NCBI GenBank assembly: GCA_015075185.1 | Contig: JABTUW010000003.1 | Coordinates: forward strand, 1,240,001-1,304,000 | Length of the DNA: 64,000 bases | From: Anaerolineales bacterium | GTDB lineage: Bacteria; Chloroflexota; Anaerolineae; 4572-78; J111 | Reading direction: 5' to 3' | Shown: positions 8,706 to 17,305 of the stretch, one piece after another | Layout: each line of letters starts with the position of its first letter | Numbering within the stretch: position 1 is the first letter of the stretch | Position numbers and translations under genes: made by a program | Notes under the pieces: generated by a model | Told to the model about the DNA's origin: nothing | The model's database searches: none | Seen by the model: only the letters and a program-made list of their open reading frames with translations

Positions 8706-8736
8706 GCCGACCCGCACTCCGGGCGGCATTTTTGTT
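8706..8736 (+). terminator. Terminator-like hairpin inside the proS leader
   Basis: GCCGACCCG (8706-8714) pairs with CCGGGCGGC (8719-8727) around a CACT loop, with one mismatch, followed by ATTTTTGTT. This has the form of an intrinsic terminator but lies between the predicted proS promoter and its ATG, where the upstream gene is divergent and needs none. It may be an attenuator. The leader is too short for a classic T-box. Confidence 0.5.
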
Positions 8737-8749
8737 AAGAGGTCAATCC

Positions 8750-10468
8750 ATGCGTTTCTCCCAACTCTTCGGGCGCACTCTGCGCGAAGACCCGGCCGAA
8801 GCTGAGATTATCAGCCACCGCCTGTTACAACGGGCCGGTTTTATCAAACCGCTGGCTTCGGGTATCTATACTCAAATGCCGCTCGGTTGGCGCGTCTCAA
8901 AAAAGATTATGGATATTTTTCGTCGTGAAATGGACGCCCTGGGCTGCCAGGAAATGGCCATGCCTGTGCTCAACCCGGCGGAAATCTGGCAGCAAACCGG
9001 CCGCTGGGATAACGTCGGCCCGGCCCTGGTTAAGTGGAAAGACCGCAACCAGCGCGATATGGCCCTGGCCATGACCCACGAAGAAACTCTGACCGACATC
9101 CTCAAAACGGAACTGGAATCCTACAAGCAGCTCCCGATCCTGGTTTACCACATCCAAACCAAGGTCCGTGACGAGCCGCGTCCGCGCGCGGGCCTGATCC
9201 GGGTTCGCGAGTTTATTATGAAAGACGCCTATTCGGTTCACGCCGACCAGGCCGACATTGACCGCTTCTACCCCGATATGGTCCAGGCGTATCGCAACAT
9301 TTACGCCACCTGTGACCTGACCGTGGTGGAAGTTGAAGCCGACTCCGGCATGATGGGCGGCAGCGACTCCCATGAATTTATGGTCTTGAGCGACAGCGGC
9401 GAAGACACCGTTTTTATCAGCAGCGACGGCGCCTATGCGGCTAACGCCGAACGGGCCGTTTTCGATAAAGGCACGCCGCTGTCGGAAGAGTTGGGCCAAT
9501 TGGAAGAGGTCTACACCCCCAACTGCAAAACCATTGCCCAGGTGGCCGACTACCTGGGCGTGCCCCAGACGCGCACGGTCAAGGCGGTCTTTTATATCGC
9601 CGAAAACGAGACCCAGGATTTCCTGTTTGTGGTCATTCGGGGCGACCTGCCGGTGAATGAGGTCAAGCTGAGCAATGTATTAGGGGGATTACGCTTCCGC
9701 CCGGCTAGCGAGGCAGAGATTGAGGCGGTTGGGGCGGTACCCGGCTACGCCACACCGATTGGGTTGAAGAGAGATTTAGGTAGCGGGCGCAAGCTGATTG
9801 TCATCGCCGACGATTCGGCGGTTCATTTCCCCAACCTGGTCAGCGGGGCCAACAAGCTAGAGTATCACTTCAAAAATACCAATGCCGGGCGCGATTACCA
9901 GCCGGATATCGTGGCCGATATTGCCCTGGCCCGCGACGGCGACAAGTGCCTTGGCAGCGAAGCAACCCTGCAGCTACGGCGCGGCATCGAGGTCGGCCAC
10001 TGCTTCAAGCTGGGCAAGCGTTACAGCGAGCCAATGGGCGTCACCTTTTTGGATGAAAACGGCAAGGCCACTGTGCCGATTATGGGCAGTTACGGCATCG
10101 GCGTGGGCCGCCTCATGGCCGCCATTGTCGAACAGCATCACGACCCGCAGGGCATCATCTGGCCGGAGTCGGTTGCCCCCTTTGACGTGCATCTCGTTTC
10201 GCTGGCCAAAAACCGGGAGGATGAGATCGGGCAGCAGGCCGAGGCCATTTACCAAACGCTGCAAGCCGCCGGCGTCGAGGTTTTGTATGACGACCGTAAA
10301 GAAAGCCCCGGCGTTAAATTCGCCGACGCCGACCTGATCGGCATCCCCTGGCGGGTCACGGTCAGCAGCCGCAGCCTGCAAAACGGCGGCGTTGAGGTCA
10401 AGCGGCGCAGCGAGGCTAAGGCGGAAGTTGTGCCCCTCGACGGGTTTATGGAGTATATGGAGCTTTAA
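8750..10468 (+). CDS. proS: Prolyl-tRNA synthetase
   Basis: Class II aminoacyl-tRNA synthetase charging tRNA-Pro. I chose ATG 8750 (MRFSQLFGRTLREDPAEAE), the normal N terminus of the family; an upstream in-frame extension to 8582 runs through the promoter and is not believable. The 572-residue length matches the bacterial type with an inserted YbaK-like editing domain (about residues 225-385, including TVKAVFYIAENE and VIRGDLPVNEVKL). Class II motifs include HEETLTDILKTEL and PRPRAGLIRVREFIMKDAY (motif 2), and SYGIGVGRLMAAIVE (motif 3). The C-terminal anticodon domain has YDDRKESPGVKFADADLIG. Confidence 0.97.
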   Translation: MRFSQLFGRTLREDPAEAEIISHRLLQRAGFIKPLASGIYTQMPLGWRVSKKIMDIFRREMDALGCQEMAMPVLNPAEIWQQTGRWDNVGPALVKWKDRNQRDMALAMTHEETLTDILKTELESYKQLPILVYHIQTKVRDEPRPRAGLIRVREFIMKDAYSVHADQADIDRFYPDMVQAYRNIYATCDLTVVEVEADSGMMGGSDSHEFMVLSDSGEDTVFISSDGAYAANAERAVFDKGTPLSEELGQLEEVYTPNCKTIAQVADYLGVPQTRTVKAVFYIAENETQDFLFVVIRGDLPVNEVKLSNVLGGLRFRPASEAEIEAVGAVPGYATPIGLKRDLGSGRKLIVIADDSAVHFPNLVSGANKLEYHFKNTNAGRDYQPDIVADIALARDGDKCLGSEATLQLRRGIEVGHCFKLGKRYSEPMGVTFLDENGKATVPIMGSYGIGVGRLMAAIVEQHHDPQGIIWPESVAPFDVHLVSLAKNREDEIGQQAEAIYQTLQAAGVEVLYDDRKESPGVKFADADLIGIPWRVTVSSRSLQNGGVEVKRRSEAKAEVVPLDGFMEYMEL

Positions 10469-10477
10469 AAATTAGTA

Positions 10478-12217
10478 ATGTTAGAATCAATCCTGACCAC
10501 GTCCCAAGAAGAATTACTCAAAGAAGAGCGCCAATGGCTGGCCGATTTGCAGGTCATTCTGGCTCGCCTGGGCGCATCATCCGAAGACCAAACCACCCTC
10601 AGCCGTTCCATCCAGCAGTTGGACGAGTTATTTTTGCTGGTGATTGTCGGCGAGTTCAACGCGGGTAAAAGCGCCTTTATCAACGCCTTGCTGGGGCAGT
10701 ATGTCTTAAAAGAAGGGGTCACGCCGACAACTTCTCAAATCAACGTTCTGAAACACGGCGAGGTTAGCCAGCGGCGGGTCCAGGAAGCGCATCTACACAT
10801 CTTAATCGAGCCAATTGAGATACTTCGCCAGATCAACATTGTGGACACACCCGGCACCAACGCCATCATTCAAGAGCACCAGGCCATTACTGAGGAGTTT
10901 GTGCCCCGCGCCGACCTGGTGCTGTTCATCACCTCCGCCGACCGGCCCTTTACCGAGAGCGAGCGTAATTTTATGAGCCAGATCAAGGCCTGGGGCAAAA
11001 AGGTGGTCATCGTCATCAACAAGACTGATATCCTGGAAACTGAAGAGGATTTAGATCAGGTGCTCAATTTTGTGCGCGAGAATGGAGCAATTTTACTGGG
11101 TGTTGGCGCCGTCCCCGAAGTTTTTCCGGTCAGCGCCAGGCGGGCGCTGCGAGCCAAGCAGGGCGACCCGGAGCAGTGGGCCGCCAGCCGGTTTGAACCG
11201 CTGGAACGCTATATCCACGACACCCTCGACGAAACCAGCCGGCTGCGGCTCAAATTTTTGAACCCCCTCGGCGTAGGCGACCGGCTGATCAACCAATACG
11301 TGGACATCACCCGCAATCGTCTGGACCTGCTGGCCGGCGATGTGGAGACCCTGGCTAATCTGGACCGGCAGCTCGAGCTGTACCGCCAGGATATGCAGCG
11401 AGATTTCCAGTTCCGGATCGCCGACATTGAAAATATTTTGTACGAAATGGAGAAGCGCGGCAACACCTACTTTGACGAAACCTTGCGCCTGGCCCGCATC
11501 TTTGATTTGCTCAACAAAGAACGCATCCAGCGCGGCTTTGAGGAACAGGTTGTCGGCGACGTGCCCCAGGCTATTGAGCGAAAAGTCTTGGAACTGATTG
11601 ACTGGCTGGTTAATTCCGATTTGCACCAGTGGCAGGGCGTGATGAATTATCTCGACCAGCGCAAACGCGAGTACGAGGACCGGCTGATTGGTGAAGTGGG
11701 CGGCGCCTTTCGTTATGACCGCGAGCATTTGCTCGACTCGGTCGGCAAGTCGGCCCAGCGGGTTGTGGAAACCTACAATAAATCCTTTGAAGCCGAAAAA
11801 ATCGCTGAAGGCGCCCAGTTGGCCGTGGCCGGTACGGCTCTGGCCGAAATTGGGGCGGTTGGCCTCGGCGCGCTGATCATCTCTCTCGCCACCACTGCCG
11901 CCGCCGATGTGACCGGCGTTCTGGCCGCCAGCGTTGTGGCCGCCCTCGGACTGTTTGTTATCCCTGCCCGGCGGCAAACGGCAAAAAAAGACATGGCGGC
12001 CAGAATCGCCGCTTTGCGCCAGCAGCTCATCAGCGCCATCACCAGCCAGTTTGAGAAAGAACTCAGCCGTAGTTTACAACGCATCAACGATGCTGTCGCG
12101 CCCTACACCCGCTTTGTCCGTGCCGAGCAGGCCAAAAGTCAGCAAACCCAGGCCGAATTGGCTCAGGCCCAACAAACTCAGGGACGCTTGCGCGCTGAAA
12201 TTGAAGCAATGTTGTAA
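10478..12217 (+). CDS. Bacterial dynamin-like GTPase
   Basis: A 579-residue large GTPase of the dynamin superfamily, expected to bind and remodel membrane. G1 GEFNAGKS is at residues 58-65, G3 DTPG at 123-126 and G4 NKTD at 181-184. Helical middle regions follow (about 270-440), then two adjacent hydrophobic segments around residues 445-495 (GLGALIISLATTAA and GVLAASVVAALGLFVI) that probably insert in the membrane. A coiled-coil tail rich in Gln/Ala closes the protein. It begins 9 bases after proS and the next gene starts directly after its stop, so it is likely in an operon. Many bacteria have such proteins in pairs; only one is present here. Confidence 0.88.
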   Translation: MLESILTTSQEELLKEERQWLADLQVILARLGASSEDQTTLSRSIQQLDELFLLVIVGEFNAGKSAFINALLGQYVLKEGVTPTTSQINVLKHGEVSQRRVQEAHLHILIEPIEILRQINIVDTPGTNAIIQEHQAITEEFVPRADLVLFITSADRPFTESERNFMSQIKAWGKKVVIVINKTDILETEEDLDQVLNFVRENGAILLGVGAVPEVFPVSARRALRAKQGDPEQWAASRFEPLERYIHDTLDETSRLRLKFLNPLGVGDRLINQYVDITRNRLDLLAGDVETLANLDRQLELYRQDMQRDFQFRIADIENILYEMEKRGNTYFDETLRLARIFDLLNKERIQRGFEEQVVGDVPQAIERKVLELIDWLVNSDLHQWQGVMNYLDQRKREYEDRLIGEVGGAFRYDREHLLDSVGKSAQRVVETYNKSFEAEKIAEGAQLAVAGTALAEIGAVGLGALIISLATTAAADVTGVLAASVVAALGLFVIPARRQTAKKDMAARIAALRQQLISAITSQFEKELSRSLQRINDAVAPYTRFVRAEQAKSQQTQAELAQAQQTQGRLRAEIEAML

Positions 12218-12220
12218 TTG

Positions 12221-13096
12221 ATGATGAGACGCAAGAAAACTTTGCTCATTACCGGCGGCAGCGGCTACCTGGGACGACATTTGACAGCCAAAGCCGTCGA
12301 AGCGTTCGAGGTATTCACCACTTATAGCACTCTTGCGGGTCAAATCAAAGCTGGACGCCCTCTGCCGCTTGACCTGACCGACCGCGAGGCAGTCCTGCGC
12401 CTCATCGCCAATTTGGCCCCCCAGGCCATTATCCACACCGCGGCGATCAATCCGGGTAGGGGCGACGATGAGGCCATGAGGCGGGTCAACGCAGACGGCT
12501 CGCGTTATGTGGCCGAAGGGGCGGCAGCGGCCGGCGCTCGCCTGGTCCACGTTTCAACCGATGTTGTCCACGATGGCCGCCACGCCCCCTATGCCGACGA
12601 GGCTCGACCCACACCCGTCAACGAATACGGCCGCTCCAAAGCCGCCGCCGAAGCGGTGGTAGCTGAAGTTGCTCCGCAGGCAGCCATCGTTCGCACCTCG
12701 TTAATTTATGGCTTAACGGAAATGGATCGCGGCACGGAGAGTTTTGTCAAAAGGTTAGAGGCCGGGCAGCCTTTGGTGTTGTTCAGCGATGTGATCCGAC
12801 AGCCGGTTTGGGTTGATTCCCTGGCCGAGGCCCTGCTGAAATTGGTTGAAATAGATTTTGCCGGAATACTGAACGTGGCTGGCCGTCAAGCCCTGACGCG
12901 GGAGGAATTTGGCCGGCGCATGCTGGCCTGGTGGCAGGTTGATCCTCGCGGCTTGCTGCAATCGGGATGCGCCACGGATGTTTCTGATACCATTCCTCTC
13001 GATTTACGGCTAAACATCAGCAAAGCAGAGCAGCTCCTGCAAATGTCTCTCCCCGGCGTGGACGAGGTAGTGACGCGGGCAAGCGTCCCCAGCTAA
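12221..13096 (+). CDS. RmlD-like SDR (sugar-nucleotide reductase type)
   Basis: An extended SDR of about 291 residues resembling dTDP-4-dehydrorhamnose reductase (RmlD). It shows the binding loop ITGGSGYLGRHL near the N terminus, VHVSTDVVHDG (strand with catalytic Ser/Thr) and YGRSKAAAE (YxxxK). Start is uncertain: TTG 12218 directly abuts the dynamin stop, with ATG codons at 12221 and 12224; I take 12221. The other rml genes are absent, so the exact substrate cannot be assigned. Confidence 0.85.
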   Translation: MMRRKKTLLITGGSGYLGRHLTAKAVEAFEVFTTYSTLAGQIKAGRPLPLDLTDREAVLRLIANLAPQAIIHTAAINPGRGDDEAMRRVNADGSRYVAEGAAAAGARLVHVSTDVVHDGRHAPYADEARPTPVNEYGRSKAAAEAVVAEVAPQAAIVRTSLIYGLTEMDRGTESFVKRLEAGQPLVLFSDVIRQPVWVDSLAEALLKLVEIDFAGILNVAGRQALTREEFGRRMLAWWQVDPRGLLQSGCATDVSDTIPLDLRLNISKAEQLLQMSLPGVDEVVTRASVPS

Positions 13097-13101
13097 AACC
13101 G

Positions 13102-14595
13102 ATGAGCGCGGATAGACAGGACGTTTCTTCTAACCCTTCAACCCTCCCACCTTCGAGCCTTCCCACCTTCCCACCTTTCCCTCCCTACGCCTACTTCCTG
13201 GGCGGCACCCTCGTGCTGGAAGGCGTGGAGCGAACCGTAAGACCTCCCGCGCCATTTCAATGGCTCAATGCCAAATGGCGCTGCCCGGCGGTCCATTATC
13301 GGACCATCCGGCCCTGGCTCAGAGAGCAGGGCATTCGCAATGCTATTCCCCGCTGGCGTGAACTGTCCCTCTCCCTGCAAGATGATCGCACTCCTCATTC
13401 CTACCAACTTGAAGCCCTCGAAGCCTGGCTGGCCGCCGGCCGCTGGGGCAGCATCGTCCTGCCCACCGGCGCAGGTAAAACCTTGCTGGCACTGCGGGCC
13501 ATCGCCGCTGCGGCGGTCAGCATGCTGGTAGTGGTCCCTACGCTTGATCTGCTGCACCAGTGGTATGCCGTTCTGGAAAATGCTTTCGGCGTCCCCATTG
13601 GCGTCTGGTATGGGCAGGAGAAAAAGTTGGAGCCGCTGACCGTGACCACCTACCCCAGCGCCTACGCTCACGCCGAAGCTCTGGGCGACCAGTTCAAGTT
13701 CATCATTTTTGATGAAATCCACCACCTGCCCGCCCCTTCCTGGCACGAAATTGCCCTGATGTGCGCCGCGCCTTACCGCCTGGGGCTGACCGCTACGTAT
13801 CCTGACAGGTTGAACCCCCTAACGGGGGCAGGTGATGAGGGCGGAAGGATGAAAGAAGAAAAAATTTCATCCTTCACGCAAAGCGTTCAGCCTTCAGCCT
13901 TATTAGAAGAGTTAGTTGGCCCGGTTCTTTATGAAAAACAAATTGACGACCTGGCCGGCGAGCAACTGGCCGCATATCGCACGCTCCGGCTGCGGGTAGA
14001 CTTGACCCCGGCCGAGCGCAGCGTTTACGATGTCGCCCTGGCAGCCTACACCGGCTACGTGCGCGAGGCCCGGCTGCGAGAGAGTCACGGCCACGGCTGG
14101 TGGTTTGAATTGACCCGGCGCAGCGCCCACGATCACCAGGCCCGTCGGGCCAAAGTGGCCGAGTTAAAGCTGAAAGAGATTGTCCACCAGGCCCAGGGGA
14201 AATTAATGGCGCTCGACCAACTACTGCGCGAACACCGCGACCAGCAGATGCTCATTTTTACCGCCCACAATCGCTTTGCCTACCAGATTGCCCGGCGGCA
14301 TCTGATCCCCGCCATTACCCATCAAACCACTGCGGCGGAGCGCAAAGCAATTCTGGATGGTTTCCGGGCCGGAACTTATCGGGCGATTGTAACCTCGAAA
14401 GTTTTGAATGAAGGCGTGGACGTGCCGGAAGCTAAAGTTGCCGTGGTGCTGGGCGGCAGCGCCAGCGCGCGCGAGTATGTGCAGCGATTGGGCCGGGTGT
14501 TGCGCAAACAGAGTAACACTCAAGCGGTCCTTTATGAAGTCATTGCCCGCAAAACCGTTGACGAGGGTATCGCCCAGCGGCGCAGGCCAAAATGA
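13102..14595 (+). CDS. SF2 DEAD/DEAH-family helicase (XPB-like)
   Basis: A 497-residue superfamily 2 ATP-dependent helicase or translocase. Motif I is LPTGAGKT (about residues 113-120), Ia VVVPTLDLLHQW, II DEIHH, III LTATYPDR, and the second RecA domain has VLNEGVDVPEAKVAVVLGG and QRLGRVLRK (motifs V and VI). The GVDVP and RLGRVLR signatures are typical of the XPB/type III restriction-like group. Two oddities: the N terminus (residues about 9-30) is a Ser/Pro/Phe run encoded by a polypyrimidine repeat, and after motif III there is an insert of about 30 residues encoded by a palindromic repeat at 13811-13841. No restriction or methylase partner is adjacent. Confidence 0.9.
   Translation: MSADRQDVSSNPSTLPPSSLPTFPPFPPYAYFLGGTLVLEGVERTVRPPAPFQWLNAKWRCPAVHYRTIRPWLREQGIRNAIPRWRELSLSLQDDRTPHSYQLEALEAWLAAGRWGSIVLPTGAGKTLLALRAIAAAAVSMLVVVPTLDLLHQWYAVLENAFGVPIGVWYGQEKKLEPLTVTTYPSAYAHAEALGDQFKFIIFDEIHHLPAPSWHEIALMCAAPYRLGLTATYPDRLNPLTGAGDEGGRMKEEKISSFTQSVQPSALLEELVGPVLYEKQIDDLAGEQLAAYRTLRLRVDLTPAERSVYDVALAAYTGYVREARLRESHGHGWWFELTRRSAHDHQARRAKVAELKLKEIVHQAQGKLMALDQLLREHRDQQMLIFTAHNRFAYQIARRHLIPAITHQTTAAERKAILDGFRAGTYRAIVTSKVLNEGVDVPEAKVAVVLGGSASAREYVQRLGRVLRKQSNTQAVLYEVIARKTVDEGIAQRRRPK
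13811..13841 (+). repeat. Palindromic repeat inserted in helicase coding region
   Basis: A 31-base unit, TGAACCCCCT plus AAC plus GGGGGCAGGTGATGAGGG, that matches 26402-26432 in galT at all but two positions. Its core forms a CCCCC/GGGGG hairpin. It is read in frame here within the loop between helicase motif III and the second RecA domain. Confidence 0.8.
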
Positions 14596-14622
14596 TCTGA
14601 TTATATCGTATGAGGAAGATTA

Positions 14623-15765
14623 ATGGCTGAACAGAACTCTTTTCATCCTTCCGGCGAGCGCTTTACCGTAGTTTACCGCCTGAGCGGGAATGAGGCCGAG
14701 GCCAGGGCCAAAGCCGAACATATTTGTATTGAACAGACCGTGGAATTTCCGGCGGAGCTGATACACGACGAGATGATCCGTCAACATGTCTTTGGTCAGA
14801 TCGAGTCATTTCAACCTGTAGAGTCAGGTCACTACGAGGCCAGCATCAGCTTCGCCATTGAAACCACAGGTTTTGAGCTGACCCAACTCGTCAACGTCAT
14901 TTTTGGCAATATCAGTCTCAAACCGGGCATCCGGGTGGAGCAAGTTTTTCTGCCGGATAGCCTGCTGCAAACCTTTCGTGGGCCGCGCTTTGGCCGGGAC
15001 GGCTGGCGCGTCCGGCTGAACATCCCCGATCGCCCCCTTCTCAGCACCGCTCTCAAACCGATGGGGCTATCCGCCGAGGCACTGGCCGAGCAAGCCTATC
15101 AAATAGCCCTGGGCGGTATTGATTTGATTAAAGACGATCACGGCCTGGCCAATCAACCCTTCGCTCCTTACCGGGAGCGGGTCGAGCGCTGCGTGGCGGC
15201 GATTGAGCGGGCCAACCGGGAAACGGGCTATCGCTGCGTTTATGTGCCTAACATCAGCGCGGCTCCCCCCGACCTGTTTGAGCGAGCTTTTTTTGCTAGA
15301 CAGGCCGGCGCCGGGGCAGTCATGGTAGCGCCGGGTTTGGTCGGCCTGGGGGCAATGCGCCAGCTTGCCGACGATGACGATTTGGCCCTGCCTATCCTCA
15401 GCCATCCCACCGTGCAGGGCAGTTTTGTCACCAGTCCCGACCAGGGGATTACTCATGGTGTTCTTTTTGGCTTATTGGTTCGGCTGGCCGGCGGCGACGG
15501 GACGATCTTCCCCAATTATGGCGGGCGTTTCGCTTTCAGCCGCGCCGAGTGCGCCGAAATTGCCCAGGCCACCGCCGCGCCCCTGGCGCATCTCCAGCCC
15601 ATCTTCCCCGCACCGGGCGGCGGCATGACCCTGGCCCGTGTTCCCGACATCCTGGATTTGTACGGGCGCGAGGTTATTTTCTTGATCGGCGGGGGTCTGC
15701 ACCAACGGGGTCCCAATTTGGTCGAGAACTGCCGCTATTTTCGCGGCCTGGTTGAGGCAATGTAA
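14623..15765 (+). CDS. RuBisCO-like protein (form IV)
   Basis: A 380-residue protein of the RuBisCO large-subunit superfamily. The N-terminal ferredoxin-like domain is followed by a barrel beginning about residue 138 (RPLLSTALKPMGLS) with GGIDLIKDDHGLANQPF and a C-terminal FLIGGGLHQRGP phosphate loop. Counterparts of catalytic residues: the Lys of KPK is kept (Lys145) but the second Lys is Met147; the carbamylated Lys is kept (Lys170), the next Asp ligand is kept (Asp172), and the usual Glu ligand is His173. The usual HRAMH segment reads SHPTVQGSF. It is therefore not a carboxylase but a form IV protein; known members act as enolases or isomerases on methylthio-sugar phosphates. It converges with a cupin gene 8 bases away. 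Confidence 0.9.
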   Translation: MAEQNSFHPSGERFTVVYRLSGNEAEARAKAEHICIEQTVEFPAELIHDEMIRQHVFGQIESFQPVESGHYEASISFAIETTGFELTQLVNVIFGNISLKPGIRVEQVFLPDSLLQTFRGPRFGRDGWRVRLNIPDRPLLSTALKPMGLSAEALAEQAYQIALGGIDLIKDDHGLANQPFAPYRERVERCVAAIERANRETGYRCVYVPNISAAPPDLFERAFFARQAGAGAVMVAPGLVGLGAMRQLADDDDLALPILSHPTVQGSFVTSPDQGITHGVLFGLLVRLAGGDGTIFPNYGGRFAFSRAECAEIAQATAAPLAHLQPIFPAPGGGMTLARVPDILDLYGREVIFLIGGGLHQRGPNLVENCRYFRGLVEAM

Positions 15766-15773
15766 TAAGCAAC

Positions 15774-16226
15774 TCAACCGGTCGTGACAGTTTGGGCTAA
15801 ATCATGAGCCACAGTCCGCAGGTGCCGGCCCAGAACTGCGCACAGAAAGCCCAGGGTGTCATCCTCAGCCGCCCGGAACTGGTGAATTTCATCAGTGGGA
15901 ATGAAAATAGCATCGCCAAATTTGATCGGATGCCACTCGTCGCCCAGGAGCACCTGGCCCTGTCCCCGCAGAATCAAAACCGCGTGCTCATGGACGTGCT
16001 GCTCAAGGTTACTGCTGGCACCCGGCGCTAACTCAAAGTAACGTAACTCTAAATTATAAGAGCCGTCCTGCCGGCTGATAAAACGGCGGGTCGTCACCCC
16101 CGGCAGTTTGTGGGTATAATCTTCAACGGCAACGCCCTCCCAATCCCAACTACCGTTTTGTCCCGCAAAATGATGAATAATGCCCATTCGTACCATCCTT
16201 CTTGAAGAGTAGGCTGACTTAGCCAA
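15774..16226 (-). CDS. Cupin-domain protein
   Basis: A single-domain cupin of up to 150 residues. The metal-binding cupin motif 1 is seen as SNLEQHVHEHAVLILRGQG, with His residues in the HxH arrangement, and motif 2 as GDAIFIPTDEIHQF. The true start may be internal at MVRMGIIHHF or MGIIHHF (around 16180-16195), because the listed start overlaps the upstream yeiH-like gene. It converges with the RuBisCO-like gene (8-base gap) and follows the exporter gene on the same strand. A cupin acts with a form IV RuBisCO in a methylthio-sugar pathway of Rhodospirillum rubrum (established knowledge); whether this cupin does the same is inference. Confidence 0.82.
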   Translation of the reverse strand: MAKSAYSSRRMVRMGIIHHFAGQNGSWDWEGVAVEDYTHKLPGVTTRRFISRQDGSYNLELRYFELAPGASSNLEQHVHEHAVLILRGQGQVLLGDEWHPIKFGDAIFIPTDEIHQFRAAEDDTLGFLCAVLGRHLRTVAHDLAQTVTTG

Positions 16227-17265
16227 AAATAACCCAAGAGACGATAAAAGCCAGCACCGTGTTGAACACTGTCGCGCTCAGGAACACCCATAGCGGCTTG
16301 AGGCCAATTGCTTTAAAGTCGCCAAAGGCCAGGCCCCAGCCAATACCGACGAAGGCCAGGGTCAGCGCCCATTGGCGCAGATTTTTCAGATCGGCCAACT
16401 GTTCTTTATCAAATAAGCCGAAACTGGCCAGGATTGAGAGCAGGATAAAGCCCAGGACAAACTTGGGAAAGCGATCCCAAATTAGCTTGGCGCTGGGTTT
16501 CTGGCCGGTTTCCTTCTGCTCCACCTTGACAGCCCAGTACAGAGCCAACAGAAAAGCGGCCACCCCAATCAGGGCATTCTGAGAAAGCTTAACAATGGTG
16601 GCTATTTTGACCGCTTCTTCGCCGTAGATGGTTCCTGCCCCGACCACAGCCGCCGTTGTATCAATATTGCCGCCGAACCATGCGCCAGCCCAGGCCGGCG
16701 ACATGCCAATCAGGCCAGCTATCCAGGGTCCCAATACCATGAGCGGCAGGGCGACCAGGATGACGAGGGCGGTCACATAAGCCAACTGCTCGCGCCGGGC
16801 GACCACTGCCCCGGTCGCCGCAATCGCCGCTGATACCCCACAAATGGAGACGGCTGCGCTCATCACTGCCCGCAGTTTATTATCCAGTTTGAGCAAGCCA
16901 CCCAGCCACCACGTAAAAAAGAATACCGCCGTAATGACAACGATGGCCTGAATGATACCTTTGAGACCTACACTCGCAATTTCGGTCAGATTCACCCCGG
17001 CGCCGAGCAAAACCAGGCCAATCTTCAGAAACAACTCGCTGCGGAAAGCGTGATCCAGCTTTGCTTTGAGACCCAACAAACTAAAAATCACGTTGGCCAT
17101 CAAGCCCAGGCCGGCAGCCCAAATGGGAAATTCCAGGGTGCTGGGCCCCCAAACGGCCAGCCGGTTGGCGGCGATGGTTAAGACGATCAGGAGCACAATC
17201 GAGGCAGCTAGATAGGGAACTTGGATGCCTCGTTGGGGTTTGGTTACTAATTCTGATGCTTGCAT
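16219..17265 (-). CDS. YeiH-family putative sulfate exporter
   Basis: A 348-residue integral membrane protein with about 9-11 hydrophobic segments from residue 17 onward. Family-typical segments are LGLMANVIFSLLGLKAKLDHAFRSE, KIGLVLLGAGVNL and SAAVSICGVSAAIAATGAVV, followed by a conserved AWFGGNIDTTAAVVGAGTIYGEEA. These mark the UPF0324/YeiH group annotated as putative sulfate or sulfur-compound exporters; direct transport evidence for the family is limited. AAAGGAATT precedes the ATG. It overlaps or abuts the cupin gene and is preceded 40 bases upstream by a 42-residue single-helix protein. Confidence 0.88.
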   Translation of the reverse strand: MQASELVTKPQRGIQVPYLAASIVLLIVLTIAANRLAVWGPSTLEFPIWAAGLGLMANVIFSLLGLKAKLDHAFRSELFLKIGLVLLGAGVNLTEIASVGLKGIIQAIVVITAVFFFTWWLGGLLKLDNKLRAVMSAAVSICGVSAAIAATGAVVARREQLAYVTALVILVALPLMVLGPWIAGLIGMSPAWAGAWFGGNIDTTAAVVGAGTIYGEEAVKIATIVKLSQNALIGVAAFLLALYWAVKVEQKETGQKPSAKLIWDRFPKFVLGFILLSILASFGLFDKEQLADLKNLRQWALTLAFVGIGWGLAFGDFKAIGLKPLWVFLSATVFNTVLAFIVSWVIFG

Positions 17266-17305
17266 GGGGTAATTCCTTTCCTAATCCAGACGAGCCGGAA
17301 CGAAC

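Noticed and set aside
8582..8749. N-terminal extension of proS to 8582
   Set aside because: It would be translated through a near-consensus promoter and a terminator-like hairpin, and adds 56 residues absent from the normal family N terminus.
8897..9499. Minus-strand frame opposite proS
   Set aside because: It mirrors codon bias of the well-supported proS gene and has no recognisable domain or ribosome site.
12074..12550. Minus-strand frame opposite dynamin end and SDR start
   Set aside because: It crosses two well-supported plus-strand genes and shows no conserved motif.
14623..15765. True carboxylating RuBisCO
   Set aside because: Key ligand Glu and the second Lys are replaced, the HRAMH segment is absent, and no small subunit or phosphoribulokinase is nearby.
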